NCBI GenBank assembly: GCA_945982095.1
Contig: CAMFRR010000031.1
Location: forward strand, 1 to 7,884
Source: an uncultured Bacteroidales bacterium
GTDB lineage: Bacteria; Bacteroidota; Bacteroidia; Bacteroidales; UBA932
Reading direction: 5' to 3'
DNA: 7,884 nt
This document shows positions 1 to 6,203 of this stretch, one piece after another (the first letter of the stretch is position 1; every line of letters starts with the position of its first letter). The notes beneath the pieces are model-generated. The model ran no database searches. It was not told the DNA's origin and saw only the letters and a list, made by a program, of their open reading frames with translations. The position numbers were made by a program, and so were the translations under genes.

Positions 1-45
1 GATAGGAGTCCGTCTCGTGGGCTCGGAGATGTGTATAAGAGACAG
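1..45 (+). other. Illumina Nextera (Tn5) adapter and i7 index, non-genomic
   Basis: This is a sequencing-library artefact. Bases 27-45 read AGATGTGTATAAGAGACAG, the 19-base Tn5 mosaic end used in Nextera tagmentation. Bases 12-26 read GTCTCGTGGGCTCGG, the rest of the Nextera read-2 adapter. Bases 4-11 read AGGAGTCC, which from memory is the primer-strand form of Nextera i7 index N705. Bases 1-3 (GAT) fit the end of the P7 primer. The parts occur in the exact order of a library molecule: P7, index, read-2 adapter, mosaic end, insert. The coding sequence of the next gene begins directly after base 45. The block should be trimmed, and base 46 treated as the true contig end. The index name is recalled knowledge; the adapter match is seen directly. 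Confidence 0.98.
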
Positions 46-110
46 AGGTAGATGGAATACAATATGACAATGCAGAAGTCAACAAAGTAAAATATCATAT
101 AGAATTCTAA
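46..110 (+). CDS. rimP: ribosome maturation factor RimP, C-terminal fragment (5' truncated)
   Basis: From base 48 a reading frame of 20 codons runs to a TAA stop at 108-110 and encodes VDGIQYDNAEVNKVKYHIEF. The 5' part is missing because the contig ends in the adapter at base 45. The fragment alone is too short for a domain call. A short tail ending in a beta-strand-like K-Y-x-I-x-F before nusA fits the C-terminus of Bacteroidota RimP, and rimP-nusA-infB is a widely conserved order. RimP takes part in 30S ribosomal subunit maturation in the cytoplasm. The stop lies one base before the nusA start codon, which suggests co-transcription and probably translational coupling. The identification rests mainly on gene order. 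Confidence 0.72.
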
Positions 111-111
111 A

Positions 112-1359
112 ATGGAAAAGACAGCACTCAAAGATGCGTTCTCGGAGTTCAAGAACCTCAAGAACATCGACAAGCCGACAATGACCAGCGTACTGGAAGA
201 CGTTTTCAAATCCCAGATCGCCAAGACCTACGGTTCATCGGACAACTTTGAAGTAACGATCAATATCGACAAAGGAGACTGCGAGATCATACGCACACGC
301 ACCGTTGTAGAGGAAGTGGAGGACGAACTGACTGAAATCAGCCTTGAGGAAGCAAACAGCCATGGCGATGATTTCGAGATAGGAGAAGACTACTCTGAGA
401 TTATCTCACTTGCAAGCTTCGGCCGCCGAGGAATACTCAACCTGAAACAGAACCTTCAGGGCCGCATAATGGATATAGAGAAAGCCAACCTTTACAATAA
501 ATACAAAGCTAAGGTGGGTGAGCTCTTCACAGGCGAGGTATATCAGACCTGGGCAAAGGAAGCCCTGCTTATGGATGAAGAGGAGAATGAGCTTCATCTT
601 CCTAAGTCTGAGCAGATTGCAGGCGAGCACTTCAAGAAGAAAGACACAGTGAAAGCCATAATCAAAGATGTGGAGATGCGCAACAACACCCCTTACATCA
701 CCCTTTCACGCGTGAGCGACAGCTTCCTTGAGAAACTCTTCGAGCAGGAGGTTCCTGAGATTTATGACGGTCTGATTACCATCAAGAAGGTGGTGCGTAT
801 TCCAGGCGAGCGCGCCAAGGTTGCAGTTGAGAGCTATGATGAGAGGGTTGATCCTATAGGTGCCTGCATAGGTATCAAGGGAGCGCGAATCCTGGGCATA
901 GTACGTGAGCTGCGCAATGAGAACATTGATGTGCTGCCTTGGACCAGCAACAGACAGTTGCTCATACAGAGGGCTCTTGCTCCTGCAAAGATTTCATCTA
1001 TTGTAATCAGCCAAGACGAAAGCGAGCCTATCAAAGTCTTCATGTCACCTGACGAGGTGAAGAAGGGCATTGGTCATAAAGGTTGCAACATTCGCCTGGC
1101 TTCCATGCTCGTTGGCAGGGAGATTGAGGTATGGCGTGACCCTGTCAAGACTGTTGACGACAACGAGGAGGACGTGCTGCTGAGCGAATTCAGCAACGAG
1201 ATAGACCAGTGGGTCATCGAAAAGCTTCAGGGCATAGGCTGCGACACTGCCAAGAGCGTGCTTGCACTTGACCCTGCAGATGTGGCGCGCCGCGCAGACC
1301 TCGAGGACGAGACTGTGGAGGATGTATTCCGTATTCTCGCACAAGAGTTTGAAGAATAG
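112..1359 (+). CDS. nusA: transcription termination/antitermination factor NusA
   Basis: The 415-residue protein is full length for a Bacteroidota NusA. NusA binds RNA polymerase and nascent RNA in the cytoplasm and modulates pausing, termination and antitermination. The N-terminal polymerase-binding domain covers about residues 1-130 and includes an acidic stretch near 66-95 and the conserved segment [13 protein letters not shown] (101-113). An S1 domain follows at about 135-200. KH1 has its GIKG loop at 254-257 inside [11 protein letters not shown], followed by the conserved [11 protein letters not shown] (264-274). KH2 has GHKG at 321-324 in [15 protein letters not shown]. Residues about 362-412 form a short, acidic helix-hairpin-helix-like tail ([14 protein letters not shown]) instead of the two acidic repeats of E. 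coli NusA. The ATG at 112 is one base after the upstream stop and gives the normal N-terminus with the [16 protein letters not shown] motif. The gene sits between rimP and infB, its usual place. Confidence 0.97.
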   Translation: MEKTALKDAFSEFKNLKNIDKPTMTSVLEDVFKSQIAKTYGSSDNFEVTINIDKGDCEIIRTRTVVEEVEDELTEISLEEANSHGDDFEIGEDYSEIISLASFGRRGILNLKQNLQGRIMDIEKANLYNKYKAKVGELFTGEVYQTWAKEALLMDEEENELHLPKSEQIAGEHFKKKDTVKAIIKDVEMRNNTPYITLSRVSDSFLEKLFEQEVPEIYDGLITIKKVVRIPGERAKVAVESYDERVDPIGACIGIKGARILGIVRELRNENIDVLPWTSNRQLLIQRALAPAKISSIVISQDESEPIKVFMSPDEVKKGIGHKGCNIRLASMLVGREIEVWRDPVKTVDDNEEDVLLSEFSNEIDQWVIEKLQGIGCDTAKSVLALDPADVARRADLEDETVEDVFRILAQEFEE

Positions 1360-1378
1360 TATTTTTAATCATTAATTT

Positions 1379-1385
1379 GGGGAGA
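1379..1385 (+). promoter_or_regulatory. possible ribosome binding site of infB
   Basis: GGGGAGA lies six bases before the ATG at 1392 in the 32-base gap between nusA and infB. It supports the ATG over the in-frame TTG at 1377, which would start inside the preceding T run and overlap this purine-rich block. Bacteroidota often start translation without a strong Shine-Dalgarno sequence, so the site may contribute little. Confidence 0.45.
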
Positions 1386-1391
1386 CAGAAC

Positions 1392-4271
1392 ATGGCAGAA
1401 ATCAGATTAAGCAAAATAACCAAACAGTTCGGCATCGGCCTGGACACGCTCGTGGAGTTCCTTTCATCCAAAGGCGTGGAGGTCGAGAAGAACCCTAACA
1501 TGAAAATATCAGACGAACTGCTGCCTACGATAGAGGCGAAATTCAGCGCTGACCTTAAGGCCAAGCAGGAAGCTGACAAAATCAGCACAAGGCTGAAAGA
1601 GATGATTGACCAGGCCGGTAAAAAGAAGGCTGAGGAAGATGAGGACCAGCGTAAAGAGGTCATCATCAAGAGCAATGTCATCTCAGCTCCAATGGAGCCA
1701 AAGGCTGCAGAGGCCAAAGCTTCAGAGCCTGAACAGGAAGAAGAAGTGAAGGCTGCTCCGGAAAAGAAGCTCCAGGGACCTAACATCATAGGCAAGATAG
1801 ACCTTGATGCAGTGGGCAAGGGCAGCGTGAAGGCAAACGAAAAACAGGAGCAATCCCCTATTTCTGCCGCTCCTGAAGAAGTCCTCCCGGAGAAGGAGGA
1901 AGAAATGCCTTCTGAGCCTGAAGCGGCAGCTGAGGAAGTCAGTGAAAAACTTGCTGAAACAGTGGCTGAAGTGAAGGAAGAGGCCGCCGCTCCAGCTCCC
2001 GAGTCCCTAGAGCAAACTCCTGTGGCAAATGAGAAAGTCGAAGCTAAAGAGCCTGCAGGCAGCGTGAAGCCAAGGCTCGCCGGCCCTAATGTCGTGGGCA
2101 AGATTGACCTGTCCAAATTCGAGGCACCTTCCAAGAACAAAAAGCGCGAGCGCATTCAGCTTGGAGGTTCACAGAAGGTGGACGTGAGCAAAGTTGAGGT
2201 CAGCAAGAACGAAGGCAAGGGCAAAGGAAACAATGGCCAAGGCAAAGGCAAAGACAACAACAAGAACCGTCAGAATCAACAGAACAACCGCAAGGGAGCT
2301 AAAGGCAACAATGCCCCTCAGCAGGGCTTCCGCCAGCTTACCGAGGCTGAGATAGAGGAACAGCAGAAGGAGATACAGAAACAGATCAAGGAAACCTACG
2401 CCCGCATGAACGAGGGCAAGGGCAAAAACAACTTCGGCGCAAAATACCGCAAGGAGAAACGTGAAGCTGTTGCCGAAAAGATGGCTGAGCAGGAGCAGAT
2501 GGCTGCTGCAGAGGACAAGACCTTGAAAGTCACAGAGTTCGTAACAGTAAACGAGCTCGCAACCCTGATGAGTGTTCCTGTCACCAAGGTCATCGGAGCC
2601 TGCATGACTCTTGGTCTCATGGTGTCAATCAACCAGAGGCTCGATGCTGAGTATCTTGTGATGGTGGCAGAGGAATTCGGCTACAAGGTTGAGTTCGTGA
2701 CCGCTTCTTTGAATGAGGCTATTGAAGATTCTTCAGAGGCTGACAAGCCAGAGGATTTGCAGCCACGTCCTCCTGTAATCACCGTGATGGGCCACGTAGA
2801 CCACGGCAAGACTTCCCTTCTGGACTACATACGTAAGGCCAACGTAATCGCCGGTGAGGCAGGCGGTATCACCCAGCACATAGGTGCATATCATGTCGAG
2901 CTCCCTGACGGTGAGAAGATTACCTTCCTTGACACTCCTGGTCACGAGGCCTTTACTGCAATGCGTGCGCGTGGTGCAAAGATGACTGACCTTGCCATCA
3001 TCATTATCGCAGCCGATGACTGCGTAATGCCGCAGACAGTGGAGGCCATCAACCATGCACAGGCAGCAGGTGTACCTATGGTGTTTGCCATCAACAAGAT
3101 AGACAAGCCTGGCGCATATCCTGACAAGATTCGTGAGCAGCTCAGCAACATGAACATACTCGTGGAAGACTGGGGCGGCAGCTACCAGTGTCAGGAAATC
3201 TCAGCCAAGAAAGGCATAAACGTGGACAAACTGTTGGAGAAAGTTCTGCTTGAGGCTGAAATGCTGGAGCTCAAGGCCAATCCTAAGAAACGTGCCAGCG
3301 GCGCCGTCATCGAGTCTTCTCTTGACAAGGGCCGTGGCTACCTGGCCACAGTGCTTGTGCAGAACGGTACCATGCGTGTAGGAGACATCATGCTCTCCGG
3401 CCAGTACACAGGCCGCATCAAGGCAATGTACAACGAGCGCGGGCAGAAAGTCACTGAAGCAGGTCCATCTTGCCCTGTGTCAGTGCTCGGTCTTAACGGA
3501 GCCCCAACCGCCGGAGAGGTATTCAACATAATGGCAGACGAGCGTGAGGCCAAGGAAATTGCAACCAAACGCGAACAGCTTCTTCGCATACAGGGTATCA
3601 AGACCCAGAAACACACTACTCTCGATGATCTCGCACGCCGCATTGCAATAGGCAACTTCAAGGAGCTCAACGTGATAGTCAAAGGTGACGTGGACGGATC
3701 TATCGAGGCACTGTCTGATTCGCTCATCAAGCTCAGCACTGAAGAGGTTGTGGTTAATGTAATCCACAAGGCTGTAGGCCAGATCTCTGAGAGTGACGTG
3801 CTGCTGGCTGCTGCTTCAGATGCCGTAATCATAGGTTTCCAGGTGCGTCCTTCTGCTGAGGCCCGCCGCCTTGCAGAAAAGGAGCAGATAGAAATACGCC
3901 TCTACAGCGTGATTTACGACGCAATCAACGAAATCAAGAGCGGTATTGAGGGTATGCTTGCACCTGAAGAGAAAGAGGAGATTCTGGGTACTGCAGAAGT
4001 CAAGGAAACCTTCAAGATCAGCAAGGTCGGCACCATTGCCGGATGTATGGTCAAGGAGGGTAAGATACAGAGGACCAACAAGGTACGTGTCATCCGTGAC
4101 GGTATTGTAGTGTACACAGGCAATCTCGGCTCACTCAAGCGTTACAAGGATGACGCCAAGGAAGTCCTCACAGGCATGGACTGCGGTCTCAATATCGAAA
4201 ACTTCAACGACATCAAGATTGGAGATGTAATCGAGGCATATCAGATCATTGAGATCAAACGTACACTCTAA
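1392..4271 (+). CDS. infB: translation initiation factor IF-2
   Basis: This 959-residue GTPase places initiator fMet-tRNA on the 30S subunit and promotes joining of the 50S subunit. Residues 1-52 ([20 protein letters not shown]...) form the first IF2 N-terminal domain. A long, charged, Ala/Glu/Lys/Gln/Asn-rich linker runs to about 370, and a second IF2-N type domain covers about 377-436. The GTPase domain carries all the signature motifs: GHVDHGKT at 467-474 (G1), [11 protein letters not shown] (G2 region), DTPGH at 514-518 (G3), NKID at 568-571 (G4) and SAKKG at 604-608 (G5). The beta-barrel, domain III and the fMet-tRNA-binding C-terminal domain follow, ending in [14 protein letters not shown] chose the ATG at 1392 because MAEIRLSK is the typical beginning; a TTG at 1377 would add only five residues. 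The linker contains two copies of a GPN(I/V)(I/V)GKIDL motif. It is the last gene of the operon, with a terminator 16 bases after the stop. Confidence 0.97.
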   Translation: MAEIRLSKITKQFGIGLDTLVEFLSSKGVEVEKNPNMKISDELLPTIEAKFSADLKAKQEADKISTRLKEMIDQAGKKKAEEDEDQRKEVIIKSNVISAPMEPKAAEAKASEPEQEEEVKAAPEKKLQGPNIIGKIDLDAVGKGSVKANEKQEQSPISAAPEEVLPEKEEEMPSEPEAAAEEVSEKLAETVAEVKEEAAAPAPESLEQTPVANEKVEAKEPAGSVKPRLAGPNVVGKIDLSKFEAPSKNKKRERIQLGGSQKVDVSKVEVSKNEGKGKGNNGQGKGKDNNKNRQNQQNNRKGAKGNNAPQQGFRQLTEAEIEEQQKEIQKQIKETYARMNEGKGKNNFGAKYRKEKREAVAEKMAEQEQMAAAEDKTLKVTEFVTVNELATLMSVPVTKVIGACMTLGLMVSINQRLDAEYLVMVAEEFGYKVEFVTASLNEAIEDSSEADKPEDLQPRPPVITVMGHVDHGKTSLLDYIRKANVIAGEAGGITQHIGAYHVELPDGEKITFLDTPGHEAFTAMRARGAKMTDLAIIIIAADDCVMPQTVEAINHAQAAGVPMVFAINKIDKPGAYPDKIREQLSNMNILVEDWGGSYQCQEISAKKGINVDKLLEKVLLEAEMLELKANPKKRASGAVIESSLDKGRGYLATVLVQNGTMRVGDIMLSGQYTGRIKAMYNERGQKVTEAGPSCPVSVLGLNGAPTAGEVFNIMADEREAKEIATKREQLLRIQGIKTQKHTTLDDLARRIAIGNFKELNVIVKGDVDGSIEALSDSLIKLSTEEVVVNVIHKAVGQISESDVLLAAASDAVIIGFQVRPSAEARRLAEKEQIEIRLYSVIYDAINEIKSGIEGMLAPEEKEEILGTAEVKETFKISKVGTIAGCMVKEGKIQRTNKVRVIRDGIVVYTGNLGSLKRYKDDAKEVLTGMDCGLNIENFNDIKIGDVIEAYQIIEIKRTL
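2211..2311 (+). repeat. low-complexity GGCAAR/AAC-rich tract in the infB linker
   Basis: Inside infB (about residues 274-306) the DNA is a run of GGCAAG/GGCAAA and AAC/CAG-type units, encoding a Gly-Lys then Asn/Gln-rich basic segment (for example [14 protein letters not shown]). A further GGCAAGGGCAAA unit occurs near 2414. IF2 linkers are commonly low complexity and variable in length, so this is most likely a flexible, positively charged spacer that may touch RNA. Length may vary between strains through slippage. Confidence 0.7.
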
Positions 4272-4287
4272 GGCATGCTATAAATTT

Positions 4288-4335
4288 AAGTTCCGCAAGT
4301 CAGAAACTCAAAAGTTATGACTTGCGGAACTTTTT
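4288..4335 (+). terminator. rho-independent terminator of infB, shared with the convergent gene
   Basis: The arms AAGTTCCGCAAGTCA (4288-4302) and TGACTTGCGGAACTT (4318-4332) are perfectly complementary over 15 bp. Within the 15-base loop, AACT (4305-4308) can also pair with AGTT (4313-4316), lengthening the hairpin. On the + strand a TTTTT run (4331-4335) follows, as expected of an intrinsic terminator ending the infB operon, 16 bases after its stop codon. On the - strand the hairpin begins six bases after the stop of the GH43 gene but is followed only by the weaker AAATTTA. It may therefore work in both directions, more strongly for infB. Confidence 0.9.
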
Positions 4336-4338
4336 GTA

Positions 4339-6189
4339 TTATCGCGTTACATCGACGTAGTCTATGAGTAGCCAGCCGCCGTCGTTTTTGATGCTGTGGC
4401 GGTTGCAGAAGAATCCGAACTTTGCGCCTATCCATTTGCCTGCCTGTGCAGTGAAACGGTAAGACTTGTCAGGGAAAGGCAGCCATTTCTTGCCGTCAAT
4501 GCTGTACTCAAAGCGGCATATTGCGTCCGGAACGTTGCCCTGCCTGCTTTGAGGCTCAACATTCATCCTCACCCATAAATCGCATTTCTTATATGCAAGG
4601 GGCTCAACTGCAGGTACAGTCGTTGACATATAGCGGTCGGAATAAGGTATAGGCAAGGCCTCGCTCTTCAGAGAGACACTTGCGAGGACCTTATCAGGGC
4701 TGCCCTTGAGCGCATTTTTGCACTCAACAGCCTGGAGCACGACACCTTCCTGAGTATCAAGCATTTTCAAGGCAAAATAATCCTTTCCGAAGAGCACGAT
4801 TCCAGCATTTTCTCCCCTTTGTGCAATTTGTGGATTAGGAACGAAACTGAGTTTTGCTGTGACTCTAAACTTGTCGGCAGGGAATTTCTGCAGCAGAAGA
4901 TTAGGAGAGTCGGCGAGATTGCGCCAAGCCTTGGACTGCTCCACTGAATATAATTTCAAAGCTCCATCGTTCATATTCCCTTGAGCGCTGTCTGCTGCTC
5001 CGGGGCCTACAAATGACCAATAAGGCGAAGGTACACCCTGCCATTGCCACTGCAGTCCCAGCTCGAGCGAGCAGAAATCGTCACTCTCTGCAGGCTGGAA
5101 CACTCCGCTGCTCTTCAAATCAGGCTTGCGGTATTCAGTCACAGGCTCGCCCACTCCGTCGCCATCCTTGTCAATGCCTATTACAGGCCAGTCCTCGTCA
5201 GTCCAGGCCATAGGCTGAAGATGTACCACGCGGCCATAGGCATCCTTGTCCTGGAAATGTATGAACCAATGCTCCCCTGAAGGAGTATCAACCCATGCAC
5301 CCTGATGCGGGCCATTTGTGGGAGCATCTCCCTGGGCCATCACAACTCTCTCTGTATAAGGGCCATAAGGGTTCTCGGCCCTCAGCACTGTCTGCCATCC
5401 TGTAGGCACTCCGCCTGCAGGAGAAAATATGTAGTAATGTCCCCTGAACTTGTAGAATTTGGTACCCTCGATGGTAGGCTGGGTACAATGTCCGTCATAG
5501 ACTATCCTTCCTGGTGCCAGCAGACCCGTTCCGTCCGCAGACATTGGAGCAACGAACATTACGCTCTTATGCCCCGCCCTGCTTCCTGCACATCCGAATG
5601 AAAGATAAGCCTTTCCATCTTCATCCCAAAGCGGGCAGGGATCTATGAAACCCTTGGCCTTCACAACCCACACCGGCTCTTCCCATATCCCGGCCGGGTC
5701 CGAAGTCTTCACCATGAATATTCCCCTGTCGGGATCTCCGCAATAAATATAGAACTCCCCATTGTGATATCTGATGGAAGGGGCCCATACCCCGTTTCCA
5801 TGCTGAGGAACAGTTCTCCATTCAGCGGCTCCAGGTACTTCAGAAGCCCCTTCGCTCACTCCATGTCCAAGAGCAGTCCAAGGCCTTTCATCAGACCAGG
5901 CTGAGCCGGGATAATCTCTGAGGGCTGCCCCAATGATTTCCCAATTAACCAGGTCGCTTGAATGGAGAATCTGCAGCCCTGGGAAAGAGCAGAATGAAGA
6001 CGAGGTCATGTAATAATCATCGCCCACGCGGCATACGTCGGGGTCAGAATAATCGGCATTGATTATGGGATTGACATAATGGCTTCCCCTGTCGGGGTTC
6101 CAAGTACGAGAAATGCTCTGCCCGGCAGATGGGATCTGTGGCAGAGCAAGCAATAATGTCAATCCTGCAAATAAAGAGAATTTGCACAT
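4339..6189 (-). CDS. secreted glycoside hydrolase family 43 protein (arabinofuranosidase/xylosidase type)
   Basis: The 616-residue protein is complete. Residues 1 to about 22 form a Sec signal peptide (MCKFSLFAGLTLLLALPQIP, then SAGQ). There is no lipobox cysteine after the hydrophobic core, so a periplasmic soluble enzyme is expected. The five-bladed propeller spans about residues 38-360 and carries the GH43 catalytic set: general base Asp49 in DYSDPDV, pKa-modulating Asp183 in GFIDPCPLWDEDGKAY, and general acid Glu241 in PTIEGTKFYKFRGHYY. Residues about 368-615 look like the concanavalin-like beta-sandwich often found at the C-terminus of beta-xylosidase-like GH43 enzymes. Residues about 96-125 look like extra sequence before the conserved PQHGNGVWAPS. 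It is 14 bases downstream of the pectinase fusion and very probably co-transcribed. Family members hydrolyse alpha-L-arabinofuranosides or beta-xylosides. The pectin context favours arabinose side chains, but the sequence does not settle the substrate. Confidence 0.93.
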   Translation of the reverse strand: MCKFSLFAGLTLLLALPQIPSAGQSISRTWNPDRGSHYVNPIINADYSDPDVCRVGDDYYMTSSSFCSFPGLQILHSSDLVNWEIIGAALRDYPGSAWSDERPWTALGHGVSEGASEVPGAAEWRTVPQHGNGVWAPSIRYHNGEFYIYCGDPDRGIFMVKTSDPAGIWEEPVWVVKAKGFIDPCPLWDEDGKAYLSFGCAGSRAGHKSVMFVAPMSADGTGLLAPGRIVYDGHCTQPTIEGTKFYKFRGHYYIFSPAGGVPTGWQTVLRAENPYGPYTERVVMAQGDAPTNGPHQGAWVDTPSGEHWFIHFQDKDAYGRVVHLQPMAWTDEDWPVIGIDKDGDGVGEPVTEYRKPDLKSSGVFQPAESDDFCSLELGLQWQWQGVPSPYWSFVGPGAADSAQGNMNDGALKLYSVEQSKAWRNLADSPNLLLQKFPADKFRVTAKLSFVPNPQIAQRGENAGIVLFGKDYFALKMLDTQEGVVLQAVECKNALKGSPDKVLASVSLKSEALPIPYSDRYMSTTVPAVEPLAYKKCDLWVRMNVEPQSRQGNVPDAICRFEYSIDGKKWLPFPDKSYRFTAQAGKWIGAKFGFFCNRHSIKNDGGWLLIDYVDVTR

Positions 6190-6203
6190 AAGACCAGGGT
6201 ATT

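Noticed and set aside
27..45. Tn5/IS50 mosaic end as a natural transposon terminus
   Set aside because: The flanking bases are the synthetic Nextera adapter and an index, and no transposase or second end is present.
1377..1391. TTG at 1377 as the infB start
   Set aside because: It adds only MGRQN and overlaps the likely ribosome binding site. The ATG at 1392 gives the usual IF2 N-terminus.
1214..2155. A 313-codon open frame on the - strand opposite nusA/infB
   Set aside because: Its Ser/Ala/Phe-rich translation is the mirror of the Glu/Ala/Lys codons of the IF2 linker. It has no recognisable domain and overlaps two certain genes.
2211..2311. Repeat tract as a CRISPR or tandem-repeat element
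   Set aside because: Units are short, irregular and in frame with the IF2 linker, with no spacers.
1392..2784. Internal start sites giving shorter IF2 forms as in E. coli
   Set aside because: In-frame ATG codons exist, but I see no convincing ribosome binding site pattern that would single one out.
5013..5601. Several + strand open frames of 66-98 codons across the GH43 gene
   Set aside because: They are shadows of a well-supported gene on the other strand, with no domain or family resemblance.
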